Shown piece after piece: positions 43,882-52,210 of a stretch of 64,000 bases of DNA. The notes under the pieces are model-generated. The model ran no database searches, was not told the DNA's origin, and was given only the letters and a program-made list of their open reading frames with translations. The translations under genes were made by a program, and so were the position numbers. The number at the start of each line of letters is the position of its first letter. The first letter of the stretch is position 1. The DNA is from JAPLKB01 sp964532465 (GTDB lineage: Bacteria; Desulfobacterota; Syntrophorhabdia; Syntrophorhabdales; Syntrophorhabdaceae). The DNA lies in contig CAZHHX010000006.1 of the NCBI GenBank assembly GCA_964532465.1, positions 1 to 64,000 on the forward strand. The letters run 5' to 3'.

Positions 43882-44607
43882 TTATTGAATTAACGCAAGG
43901 GACTCTTCGCTGCCGGCAATGCGGTTGAGAACATTTTGCCTGATCTTTTCCGCCTTTTCAGATGAAAAAGGTTTAATAGCTGAAAAGTCCGGGTTCAGTG
44001 TATTATGGGGTTTGAACTCCTGTATATAGAACTGTTTTGCATCCTTTATATATTCTGCTGTTTCATAAATATCTTCCTCCCTGTGGAGGAAGGGAACAAC
44101 AGTCATCCTGAATTCGTAATCAACCTTTCCTTCCAGAATAAATTCCACACTTTCTTCTATCTTTTTCGTGTCAACGTCAACACCACACCATCTCTTATAT
44201 CTGTCAATGGGTCCCTTTATATCCATAGCTATATAATCTATCAGGCCTTCACTTACAAGGCCTTTGATTGCAGCAGGCGATGACCCGTTTGTGTCAAGCT
44301 TAATGAGCATGCCTTCTTTTTTTATGTTCCAAATGATATTAAAAAGGTTCATATGAACGGTTGGTTCTCCGCCGGTGATTACCACCCTGTCAACCCATTT
44401 TTTATATTTTCTGAGTGTAAGTATTATATATTCAAAGGGGATATCTTCCATTTCAGCATGGCGGAGAACGAGGTTGCTGTTATGACAGTATGGGCATCTG
44501 AAGTTGCACTGTCCGAAAAAAATTACCGATGAGAGATATTTTTTCCAGTCAATAAAGCTTGTCTCTATAAAACCTTTAGCAGGGAATTTATGATCCGCGC
44601 ACAACAT
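43882..44607 (-). CDS. nrdG: Anaerobic ribonucleotide reductase activating protein (NrdG2-type radical SAM)
   Basis: A 241-aa radical SAM enzyme with the CxxxCxxC motif in CNFRCPYCHN (about residues 34-43) and the SAM-binding GGEPT. It is predicted to install the glycyl radical in NrdD. It is longer than classical NrdG (about 155 aa) and resembles the NrdG2 form. It overlaps the thioredoxin-like gene by 20 nt, in the same unit as nrdD. Confidence 0.9.
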   Translation of the reverse strand: MLCADHKFPAKGFIETSFIDWKKYLSSVIFFGQCNFRCPYCHNSNLVLRHAEMEDIPFEYIILTLRKYKKWVDRVVITGGEPTVHMNLFNIIWNIKKEGMLIKLDTNGSSPAAIKGLVSEGLIDYIAMDIKGPIDRYKRWCGVDVDTKKIEESVEFILEGKVDYEFRMTVVPFLHREEDIYETAEYIKDAKQFYIQEFKPHNTLNPDFSAIKPFSSEKAEKIRQNVLNRIAGSEESLALIQ

Positions 44608-44851
44608 CTAAAACCTCTTCCATCTTTGGCACATTACCTCTCCACTCCCCGAGGGAATTTTCCATCTCATCTTCGATAATTACAGCGGGGAGCGCCATAA
44701 TCCCATAAAATGTTGCCTCAGCGAGCCCTTCTGCTGTTCCTACATTATATGATTCAACGCCTACATTATTTTCTTTCAAGTTCTTTTGCAGATTTTTCGC
44801 GCTTGGACACATCGGACAATCATCCTTGTAAAAGATTTTTACAATACCCAT
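44588..44851 (-). CDS. Small thioredoxin/glutaredoxin-like protein
   Basis: An 87-aa thioredoxin-fold protein with an active-site CPMC (residues 12-15), a cis-Pro region (ALPAVII) and no other domain. Placed between nrdD and nrdG with a 20-nt overlap, so it probably donates electrons to the reductase or its activase; inferred from context. Confidence 0.88.
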   Translation of the reverse strand: MGIVKIFYKDDCPMCPSAKNLQKNLKENNVGVESYNVGTAEGLAEATFYGIMALPAVIIEDEMENSLGEWRGNVPKMEEVLDVVRGS

Positions 44852-44931
44852 GCTTCCTCCCTTTTAATATAGCCAAGAGAAAAGGAGGAGGGGTTCGGCA
44901 TCCTTGCCTTTAAAGTCTCAGCTCTATGCTT

Positions 44932-47022
44932 TTATTCGTTTACCGCTTTTTTTTGCCCGCCGAAAAACTCTGCATTCCTGTATCTGTCTTTCAGTTCGCC
45001 AAGTTTGCCCTTGTTCCAGGCTGATATTTTTGTAAAATACCCGGTAATCCTTGTAATACCGTCAACATCCGGCGAATTGCATGTTGATGAAGGACAGATT
45101 TCATAGAGCCCTCTCGAGGTTCTGCCGCATGTGTTGCAAATGGTAAATTCCGGAGAAAAGGCAATCTGGTCGTTCGAAGTATATCTGAAGGTTTTTATGA
45201 CAAAATCGGCTATAGCCTCCTTTGTCGGCTGGGATTCACCGAGCCATACATGGGAGATTGATCCGGCCTCTATGAGGGGATGGAATACCCCTTCATTTGT
45301 GACCCTTTCAATGGGATTCATATGGGTTTTTACATTCAGGTGGGTGGAGTTCGTATAATAGACCTCTCCTGTTGAAATATCGCCTTTCACAATCCTCCCC
45401 GATGCCGGTGAAAAGTGATGGAGGTCAAGCTTTGCAAACCGGTAGCTTGTGCTCTCTGCCGGGGTCTGTTCAAGGACAATCTTCATGTTATCCTGTGTCC
45501 TGATTTTTTCCGTTATCAGGTTCATATGAGCAATGACTTTAAGACCGAATTTCAGAGCTTTCTTTGATTCATGCATCTCTTCGCCAATGTGGATTTGAAC
45601 CATCTCATTAAGTCCCACCATGCCTACAAGATGTGAGGCAAGATTGAATCTGAGATAAGGCATTCCATCCCTGTTCATGGTCAGCAGGGAAAGGGGGCCG
45701 TCTTCTCCGAGCGAGAGGAGTTTTTCAAGAAAAGACCTCTTTTCCTTATGGGCTTTAACTGTAAGGACAAACTTTTCTGTAAGAAGACTGAGGAGTTTTG
45801 TATCGTCGCCATGCGCAAGATAAGCAATTCTGGGAAGGTTTATTGAAACATTCTGCAGGGCGCAGTACCTCATTCTCCAGGGCTGTTTTGCATCCAGAAG
45901 GTCATGCGCTTCAAGCTTGAAGCTTAAACGGCAGCATTCGGATATCTTGGCAGTTTCACCTCTATCGAATACAAAGTATGTATTGCCTTTATCGGAAGCC
46001 ACATCGGAAATATGGTTAAGAAAATCCATATAGCCGTCGGTTTTAAAGAACTTTTCAGTAATATGAACAAGAGGCTTTGGAAAAAAGAAGGGCCTTCCTG
46101 CGCCATCACCTTCTTTAAATACCTCAAACAACTTCCATACAAATCTTTGCGCTTCCTTTTCATATTCGCCGTAAGTTTTACCGGTAAATTGACCGGAAGG
46201 TCCAATGGCAGGCGTGTCAACAAAATGTTTTGGAATTTCCCAGTACAGATTAATATCGGAGAATATTGCCTGCCCCCCTCTTGCAACAGCCTGTTGTGAA
46301 AATTCGAATATGAGCATTTGGGCAAGCTGCTTTACATCATCATCACTCATACCTTCAAGGTATGGAGCAAAGAAGATATTTATTGCATCCCAGCCTATTG
46401 CGCCCGCGAAATTGCTCTGAAGCGCAGCGGCAAATTTTACAAGATGGGCAAGGAGCACCTCAGGATGTTTTGCGGGTTTTGCCATAGATAAAGAATGCGG
46501 GAGGTTGAGCCCGAATTTTTTAATATATTCTAATGATTGTCCGCTGCAATAGGGTCTATCGATAAAACCCAGATCGTGAAGATGAATGTCGCCATTCATA
46601 TGGGCATCAGCTACATCCTGTGAAAATACTGAAAGCAACGCGTATTCTTTCTTGATATTTTCTGCGAGAGTAAGATTGGTTGCCTCCGGTCCGTGGGGAA
46701 CGTTGGCGTTCTCTTTGTTCGGATGGAGGATGAGGCTGTCCACGTCATACATAGGCATACCAAGTCTTGTATGCCTTTTCCTTTCATTCTCAAGTCCTCT
46801 TTCTATAAGTTTTGCATTTACGAGTTCTCTGATGAGCGGAGCAGTTACCATCTTTACCTCTGATTTCCATATCATCCGCTCCACTTCTTTGCTGATCTCG
46901 TTTGCCGTATCATAATCTATATATGTTTCTCTTATGAGGGCGTCTGTTATTCTCGACCTGTTCCAATCCGATATTGTTTCTTCTGATGTCCTTACAAAAA
47001 GATTTAAATCTGTTGTTTCCAT
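44932..47022 (-). CDS. nrdD: Anaerobic ribonucleoside-triphosphate reductase
   Basis: A 696-aa class III reductase that makes dNTPs without oxygen. An ATP-cone regulatory domain is at about 5-90 (RITDALIRETYIDYDTANEISK, in part: DALIRETYIDYDTA). The barrel follows, with active-site Cys. The C-terminal zinc site is CNTCGRTSRGLYEICPSSTC (about 640-660). The glycyl radical region is RITGYFTKISAWNKGK (about 668-683). It is followed by the thioredoxin-like and nrdG genes. Two NrdR boxes cover its promoter. No aerobic reductase is in the window. Confidence 0.96.
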   Translation of the reverse strand: METTDLNLFVRTSEETISDWNRSRITDALIRETYIDYDTANEISKEVERMIWKSEVKMVTAPLIRELVNAKLIERGLENERKRHTRLGMPMYDVDSLILHPNKENANVPHGPEATNLTLAENIKKEYALLSVFSQDVADAHMNGDIHLHDLGFIDRPYCSGQSLEYIKKFGLNLPHSLSMAKPAKHPEVLLAHLVKFAAALQSNFAGAIGWDAINIFFAPYLEGMSDDDVKQLAQMLIFEFSQQAVARGGQAIFSDINLYWEIPKHFVDTPAIGPSGQFTGKTYGEYEKEAQRFVWKLFEVFKEGDGAGRPFFFPKPLVHITEKFFKTDGYMDFLNHISDVASDKGNTYFVFDRGETAKISECCRLSFKLEAHDLLDAKQPWRMRYCALQNVSINLPRIAYLAHGDDTKLLSLLTEKFVLTVKAHKEKRSFLEKLLSLGEDGPLSLLTMNRDGMPYLRFNLASHLVGMVGLNEMVQIHIGEEMHESKKALKFGLKVIAHMNLITEKIRTQDNMKIVLEQTPAESTSYRFAKLDLHHFSPASGRIVKGDISTGEVYYTNSTHLNVKTHMNPIERVTNEGVFHPLIEAGSISHVWLGESQPTKEAIADFVIKTFRYTSNDQIAFSPEFTICNTCGRTSRGLYEICPSSTCNSPDVDGITRITGYFTKISAWNKGKLGELKDRYRNAEFFGGQKKAVNE

Positions 47023-47111
47023 TTAACCCCCCTGGGTTTTTTTGAAAAGTGAATCAAAGCTCGGTTAGAGCCTCATAATAAAATATAAAAACTTAACCGG
47101 CATTAATTGTA

Positions 47112-47158
47112 CCACAATATTTAGTATGTTTATTCAATATGTACACTATATATAGTAG
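47112..47158 (-). promoter_or_regulatory. Pair of NrdR boxes upstream of nrdD
   Basis: Box 1 CCACAATATTTAGTAT (47112-47127) and box 2 ACACTATATATAGTAG (47143-47158) both fit the NrdR palindrome ACACwATATwTwGTGT closely. They are 15 nt apart, 31 nt centre to centre, the spacing known for NrdR. Box 2 lies at the predicted transcript start and box 1 just downstream, so NrdR would repress nrdD. Confidence 0.8.
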
Positions 47159-47161
47159 CAA

Positions 47162-47190
47162 TTTATATAATGCAGGTATTTTTTTGTCAA
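47162..47190 (-). promoter_or_regulatory. Promoter of nrdD operon
   Basis: On the complement: TTGACA (47185-47190), 17-nt spacer, TATAAA (47162-47167), directly upstream of NrdR box 2. Confidence 0.7.
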
Positions 47191-47341
47191 GAGTATTTTT
47201 TCGGTTGAGTAAAATATTTAAAACATTACCTGCTAAAACTGTCCGGCATTCTCTGCCATATTAAATTTTGCCCGAAAGACGAAAAATGTTTCCAAAAAGG
47301 GTGAAACTATTTACAGTGGTTTAGCTTACTGCCTTATTAGC

Positions 47342-47370
47342 TTGACATTTCCCTGCATCTAAAATAATCT
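47342..47370 (+). promoter_or_regulatory. Promoter of murI, possibly leaderless
   Basis: TTGACA (47342-47347), 17-nt spacer, weak -10 TAATCT (47365-47370). The -10 ends 6 nt before the murI GTG. No Shine-Dalgarno precedes that codon. Confidence 0.5.
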
Positions 47371-47376
47371 TTTTCC

Positions 47377-48201
47377 GTGAAAACGCTTTCAATAGGTATG
47401 TTTGATTCAGGCATAGGCGGGCTTACCGTGCTGAAGGAGGTAAAGAAACTCCTGCCCTCTGAACATATCCTCTATCTTGGCGACTCGGCAAGGCTTCCAT
47501 ACGGGAATAAATCTCCCCAAACCATTACAAAATACGCCCTTGAAAGCGCGATTTTTTTGCTTACAAAGGGAATTAAAGTCCTTGTCATTGCCTGCAATAC
47601 ATCCTCGGCGCTGGCGCTGGACATCCTTAAAAGAAGGCTGCCCATACCTGTTCTGGGAGTTATTTACCCGGCGGCAGTAGAAGCAGTACGATATACAAAA
47701 ACAAAGAAGATAGGCGTTATCGGCACAAAAGCCACAATTAACAGTATGGCTTATGGAAAGGCTGTAAAGAAAATCAATCCCGGGATAGAGGTGCTGGCAA
47801 AACCATGTCCTCTTTTTGTTCCCATTGTGGAAGAGGGGCTTGAAAATGATAAAGTTGCCTTCCTCATGGCAGAGAGGTATCTGAATGACTTTCAGCATTC
47901 AGGGATTGATACACTGGTCATGGGCTGCACTCACTACCCTATTCTGGAACATGTCATTAAAAGGGTTGTGGGCAAGGATATAACTATTGTAAATACCGGG
48001 AGGGAAACCGCTAAAGAAGTGCAGCAGACCCTTGAAAAAAAAGGTATTTTAAATGACACAGGAAAAGGGGGATGCGAATATTTTGTAACAGACTCACCTG
48101 ATACATTCAAAGAAATAGGCGGCCGCTTTCTTGGAGAAGAAATTGCGCAGATAAAATTTCTTAAAAGCCTTGATTATAAAGATTTTTTGCTTTCTTCATG
48201 A
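47377..48201 (+). CDS. murI: Glutamate racemase
   Basis: Makes D-glutamate for peptidoglycan. It is 274 aa with catalytic Cys73 (VIACNTSSA) and Cys184 (MGCTHYPIL), and MFDSGIGGLTVLKEV at the N-terminus. Start GTG 47377 is supported by the family N-terminus, but no ribosome site is seen. The stop overlaps the PriA-like gene by 4 nt. Confidence 0.95.
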   Translation: MKTLSIGMFDSGIGGLTVLKEVKKLLPSEHILYLGDSARLPYGNKSPQTITKYALESAIFLLTKGIKVLVIACNTSSALALDILKRRLPIPVLGVIYPAAVEAVRYTKTKKIGVIGTKATINSMAYGKAVKKINPGIEVLAKPCPLFVPIVEEGLENDKVAFLMAERYLNDFQHSGIDTLVMGCTHYPILEHVIKRVVGKDITIVNTGRETAKEVQQTLEKKGILNDTGKGGCEYFVTDSPDTFKEIGGRFLGEEIAQIKFLKSLDYKDFLLSS

Positions 48202-50165
48202 TTGTCCATGTTGCGCTCTCTATTCCTATAGCTAAAACCTTTTCCTATTCAGTGCCTGAAAAGTGGGAATCCTTTATAAGACCCTTTTCAAGGGTAACAG
48301 TTCCCTTTCACAACAAAACATTGACGGGGTTTGTTGTTGATGTTGAAGCAAAAGACGATGCAGGCCTGAAAGTCGTCAGCGACATAATGGACATATTCCC
48401 ATTGATTGACGGTATGACTGCCCGTTTGTGTGAGTGGGCTTCCCATTATTATGTGACGCCTATAGGCATGGTGCTTAAGTATGCTCTTCCGCAAACGCTT
48501 AAAATTGAAAACTATATTGTTATAAAGAGTTTAGCGCCATGCTCCTCGGCATTAGAGGGAATTTCCTTGAAAAAGGCATACAAAAGCACGGGAAAGGATA
48601 CAATTTTTCAATATTTTCAAGATGGCGTTATAGAACTCCGCGATATTTTTGCCGAAAAAGTCTTTGAACCGTCCCGGGAAACAGGCGCAGCGAAGGCGGT
48701 TTCTAAAAAAACGTTATATATAGGAAATATAGAAAATCGTCTTGCATACTATATGACATTCATATCCGAACTTATAAGTGAAGGGAAAAACGTTCTTATG
48801 CTGCTTCCTGATTACTACGCAGCAGGAAGATTTTATCATAAGACCTTTGCTGACAGATTCAAAAATAATGTAATCTGGTATGGGTCAGCCATTAATGCCA
48901 AAGCTAAAATGGACGCGTATTTTAAGGCGAGAAATGGAAACGGTTTTTTGATTCTCGGCAACAAGAGCTGCATCTTTTTGCCCATACCCGACCTCTCTCT
49001 TATTATTGTGGAAAGACAGGAGGAAGATGAATACAGGAATGAAGAGGGATTTAATTATAATGCAAATATGTTAGCTCTGAGACTGGCAGACGCAGAACAT
49101 ATCCCCATTATTTTCGGGAGCGCTTCACCATCTATGGAGATGTTTAAAAATGGAGAAGAGGGAAAGTTCAATGTTATTGGAAATGAGCAACAGATAGACA
49201 AAAAATATTCAATTGTATTAATGAAAAAAGGCCTTGCCGGACAAGATGTTTTGCCGGACAAACTTATAGCTGTAATAACCGATGCAGTGCAAAAGAATGA
49301 AAATGTCGCCGTATTTACACCGAGAAGGGGCTATATGTCTCACATCCAGTGTCTCGAATGCAAAAGGACATTTCTATGCCCTTTTTGCGAAGGAGTATTG
49401 AACCTCAACAAAAAGGGCAACATGCTTGCCTGTGGTATTTGTAATAAAAGCTTCACATATGAAGATCAATGTGTTTATTGCAGCAGCAATCTTATCCGTA
49501 CTGCTTATGTAGGTGCGGAGTATATCGAAGAAGAACTCAAGACAATTTTTACGGACTCTCATATTGTAAACATTACTGCCGAAACCATTAAGAAATTAAG
49601 AAAAAAAGTATCCGACATTTCGGATGACCGCCGGCTAATTCTTATAGGAACACAGTCTCTATCCAAAATATATGGTATGCATATAAATAAAATGATTTTT
49701 GTCGGATGGGAAGAATTGGTCAGGATGGCCGGATACAGGTCAGAGGAGAAGATGTTTCAGATTTTTATGAACTTATTGGACATTCTGACACCTGAAGAGA
49801 TTTATTTTTTCATGGACAGGAAACTGGCCGTTAACCCGGTACGATTTTTTGGTTTGGAAAGGTTTTATACGGAAGAGCTGAAGAAGAGAAAGGCAGCCGA
49901 GTTCCCGCCCTATTCGAGGTTTTTTTTGATAGTTGTGGAAAAAAAGAGGGAGGAAGCCGGTCTAAAGATACTTGATAAAATAAACAGGATTCTGGAACAG
50001 GAAGGGCTGACAGAGCATGTAACAGGCCCTATGAAACAAAAGAGGAGGGATTTCTACAGGTGGAAGCTAATCCTGAGAGGCGATGAAATGCTTTTCCAAA
50101 AAGCCCTTTTATCAATCTACGGTTTGCCAGGTGTTCGTATTGAAGCAGACCCCATGAATATATAG
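48198..50165 (+). CDS. PriA-like protein with degenerate helicase motifs
   Basis: A 655-aa protein aligned along its length with PriA, the primosomal 3'-5' helicase. N-terminal 3'-DNA-end binding domain (VHVALSIPIAKTFSYSVP) and the eight-Cys zinc module are intact (about 384-432: CLEC, CPFC, CGIC, CVYC). The helicase core is not: the Walker A region (about 172-186) reads YIGNIENRLAYYM instead of GVTGSGKTEVY. The DEEH box reads VERQEEDEY (about 271-279), while GSASPSME and GTQSLSK remain recognisable. It should be unable to hydrolyse ATP. Translationally coupled to murI. It may be a non-catalytic restart loader; a real PriA may exist elsewhere. Confidence 0.8.
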   Translation: MIVHVALSIPIAKTFSYSVPEKWESFIRPFSRVTVPFHNKTLTGFVVDVEAKDDAGLKVVSDIMDIFPLIDGMTARLCEWASHYYVTPIGMVLKYALPQTLKIENYIVIKSLAPCSSALEGISLKKAYKSTGKDTIFQYFQDGVIELRDIFAEKVFEPSRETGAAKAVSKKTLYIGNIENRLAYYMTFISELISEGKNVLMLLPDYYAAGRFYHKTFADRFKNNVIWYGSAINAKAKMDAYFKARNGNGFLILGNKSCIFLPIPDLSLIIVERQEEDEYRNEEGFNYNANMLALRLADAEHIPIIFGSASPSMEMFKNGEEGKFNVIGNEQQIDKKYSIVLMKKGLAGQDVLPDKLIAVITDAVQKNENVAVFTPRRGYMSHIQCLECKRTFLCPFCEGVLNLNKKGNMLACGICNKSFTYEDQCVYCSSNLIRTAYVGAEYIEEELKTIFTDSHIVNITAETIKKLRKKVSDISDDRRLILIGTQSLSKIYGMHINKMIFVGWEELVRMAGYRSEEKMFQIFMNLLDILTPEEIYFFMDRKLAVNPVRFFGLERFYTEELKKRKAAEFPPYSRFFLIVVEKKREEAGLKILDKINRILEQEGLTEHVTGPMKQKRRDFYRWKLILRGDEMLFQKALLSIYGLPGVRIEADPMNI

Positions 50166-50213
50166 GGAGGGGCATAGGGCAGATAGGACATATAGGACAT
50201 ATAAAAGACATAA

Positions 50214-50247
50214 AAAAAAGAGGGTAGATAAGTCCACCCTCTTTTTT
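50214..50247. terminator. Bidirectional terminator between priA-like gene and small secreted-protein gene
   Basis: A 12-bp stem AAAAAAGAGGGT with its complement (50214-50225 / 50236-50247) around a 10-nt loop. It has T runs on both strands and lies between two convergent genes. Confidence 0.9.
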
Positions 50248-50265
50248 ATTAGACAAGTTTTGTTT

Positions 50266-50589
50266 TTACTTCTTTGCCGGTGCCGGTGCCTTCTCTGCTG
50301 CTGGTGCCGGTGCCTTCTCTGCTGCCTTCTCGGGAGCCTTATCTGTTGCCGGTGCTGCTTCTTTTTTCTCTTTCTTTACTTTTGGTTTCTTTACCTTTGC
50401 GGGCTTGTCTGCCTTTACAGGTTTGTCGGCTGCTGCCTTATCTGCGCCTACTGCTGCCTTATCTGCTGCCGGTGCTGCCTTATCTGCTGCCGGTGCCTTA
50501 TCTGCTGCCTTCGGTGCCTGAGCAAAGCCCATGGAAACAAATGCCACGCTGATTACCAATGCGAGAACGATCATTAATACTTTTTTCAT
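50266..50589 (-). CDS. Small secreted Ala/Lys/Pro-rich repeat protein
   Basis: A 107-aa protein. Signal peptide MKKVLMIVLALVISVAFVSM with cleavage near residue 24 (FAQ-A). The mature part is low complexity, built of repeated PAADKA-, KADKP- and EKAPAPA-type units, rich in Ala, Lys, Pro, Asp and Glu, with no Cys. Probably an unstructured periplasmic or envelope protein; no family is recognised. AGGAGGTG precedes ATG 50589. It has a near-perfect sigma-54 promoter and lies directly downstream of an NtrC-type regulator gene. Confidence 0.85.
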   Translation of the reverse strand: MKKVLMIVLALVISVAFVSMGFAQAPKAADKAPAADKAAPAADKAAVGADKAAADKPVKADKPAKVKKPKVKKEKKEAAPATDKAPEKAAEKAPAPAAEKAPAPAKK

Positions 50590-50639
50590 ATTCTATTCAC
50601 CTCCTCCTTTTTTATTATTAACTTCATATTATATTTTAA

Positions 50640-50655
50640 TGCATATGCCGTGCCA
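50640..50655 (-). promoter_or_regulatory. Sigma-54 (-24/-12) promoter of small secreted-protein gene
   Basis: The complement reads TGGCACGGCATATGCA. It matches TGGCACr-N4-TTGCw at all but one position, with correct GG-GC spacing. The transcript would start near 50629, leaving a leader of about 40 nt with a good ribosome site. Confidence 0.8.
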
Positions 50656-50727
50656 CGAGGAGAAGATTTGCTAATTGTCTAATATAATTAGAGATCATAA
50701 AATATGATAAATCGGAGTCAAATCTAT

Positions 50728-50778
50728 AGTCGGAAATATCCGACTATAACGTTATATTTTAGTCGGATATTTCCGACT
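50728..50778. promoter_or_regulatory. Paired palindromes, candidate upstream activator site
   Basis: AGTCGGAAATATCCGACT (50728-50745) and AGTCGGATATTTCCGACT (50761-50778) are each near-palindromes, 33 nt apart (three helical turns). They are exact reverse complements of each other, so they also form a 19-bp hairpin (50728-50746 / 50760-50778). The second encodes the last codons of the regulator gene. They lie about 100-150 nt upstream of the sigma-54 start, the usual enhancer position. A terminator function of the hairpin is also possible. Confidence 0.65.
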
Positions 50779-52210
50779 GTTTCTTTTTAGTGTACTTATA
50801 ATCATAGAGACCGAGACTTTTTAATTTCGACATTGCCGTAAAAAAGGTGTCTCTGTTGATCCCCAGCCGCTCGGTGATAGCCTTAGGATCAAGAGGACCA
50901 TTTTGATTGCTGTCAGTAAGATCGTTTTTTGCGAGATACAAGTACAGTCTGTATTCCGCGGCGGTTAGTTTCGCGTCGATAAGATAGTCCGAGGCATGCA
51001 ACAGCTTCTCGTAAAAAGGAGATGTATTCGCGGTGTGTTTAACTTCCTTGGGCATATGCGTTATGTCTATTGTATATCCTTCATACATCACATAAGCGCG
51101 TTCAATGACAGATTCAAGTTGTCTTACGTTGCCGGGCCAAGAGTATCTCATAAGGAGTTGTAATGCCTCATTTGTAAGCACCTTGTTCTTACCGTGATCA
51201 CCCCTTAATTTAGTTAAAAAATGCTCAACGAGGAGGGGGATGTCTGTTGCCCTGTCCCGAAGCGGCGGTATGGTGAAGGCTATCACGTTCAATCTGTAGT
51301 AAAGATCCTCCCGAAACCTGCCATTCGATATTTCTTCCTCGAGTTTTTTGTTTGTTGCGGTAATTATCCTTACATCAAGCTTTATGTTTTCCTTTCCGCC
51401 AATTCTCCGTACCTCCCTTTCCTGGATCACCCTCAATAATTTTGCCTGGGTGCTAAAGGTAAGATCGCCTATTTCATCGAGGAAGAGGGTGCTCCCGTTC
51501 GACTGCTCAAACAGACCGGTATGACGGCTGATTGCCCCGGTAAATGCGCCTTTCTCGTAACCGAAGAGTTCGCTTTCAAGCAGTGTTTCAGGTATGGCAG
51601 CACAGTTTATTGCAAAAAAAGGTTTATTCTTTCTCAGGCTGTTGTAATGGATACTCTTAGCAAAAAGCTCCTTACCTGTACCGCTTTCCCCGTATATTAG
51701 AACGGTAGAACTTGTAGGGGCCACTCTTCTTACTATCTTATAGATCTCTTCCATCCTGCCGTGAACACCGACAATATTGTCTAATGTAAACCTGTCAAAG
51801 AGTTGGTCCTTGAGCATGATATTGTCTTTCATGAGCCTTGACTGATTCATCGCATTGTTTATAACAAGGAGTAGCTGATCTTTCTCGAAAGGTTTCTCAA
51901 GATAGTAAAAGGCTCCGAGTTTTGTTGCCTCAATTGCAGATGGTATGGAGCCGTATGCCGTGATAACAATTACATGACATATTTTATTTAATGATTTTAC
52001 TTCCTTGATTACTTCTGTACCATCTATATCAGGAAGCCTCAAATCGGTGAGCACTATATCGAAAGAACTGTTTTTTAAAAGCTCAATCGCTTTTTTCCCG
52101 CAGTCGGTGTCTTCAACATAAAAACCTTCCTTCATGAGAATGGTTTTTATAATATTTCGTTGATTATTGTCATCTTCAACTAAAAATATACTGCCTTTGT
52201 CATACTTCAT
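50759..52210 (-). CDS. NtrC-family sigma-54-dependent response regulator with unusual C-terminus
   Basis: A 483-aa regulator. Receiver domain 1-120 with phosphoacceptor Asp56 (IVLTDLRLPD) and Lys in YLEKPF. AAA+ domain about 145-380 with GESGTGKE, the sigma-54 contact loop GAFTGA and DEIGDL. The C-terminal domain (about 400-483) does not look like a Fis-type HTH. It instead resembles a winged helix (TAAEYRLYLYLAKN, DPKAITERLGINRDTFFTAMSKLKSLGLY). It overlaps the kinase gene by 11 nt. It likely activates the sigma-54 promoter just downstream. Confidence 0.92.
   Translation of the reverse strand: MKYDKGSIFLVEDDNNQRNIIKTILMKEGFYVEDTDCGKKAIELLKNSSFDIVLTDLRLPDIDGTEVIKEVKSLNKICHVIVITAYGSIPSAIEATKLGAFYYLEKPFEKDQLLLVINNAMNQSRLMKDNIMLKDQLFDRFTLDNIVGVHGRMEEIYKIVRRVAPTSSTVLIYGESGTGKELFAKSIHYNSLRKNKPFFAINCAAIPETLLESELFGYEKGAFTGAISRHTGLFEQSNGSTLFLDEIGDLTFSTQAKLLRVIQEREVRRIGGKENIKLDVRIITATNKKLEEEISNGRFREDLYYRLNVIAFTIPPLRDRATDIPLLVEHFLTKLRGDHGKNKVLTNEALQLLMRYSWPGNVRQLESVIERAYVMYEGYTIDITHMPKEVKHTANTSPFYEKLLHASDYLIDAKLTAAEYRLYLYLAKNDLTDSNQNGPLDPKAITERLGINRDTFFTAMSKLKSLGLYDYKYTKKKQSEISD

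Noticed and set aside
50260..50577. Cys/Leu-rich open frame on the plus strand
   Set aside because: It is the complement of the Ala/Lys/Pro repeat gene, which has a signal peptide, ribosome site and promoter.
50266..50589. Histone H1-like or nucleoid protein because of Ala/Lys/Pro repeats
   Set aside because: It has a clear signal peptide, so it should leave the cytoplasm.
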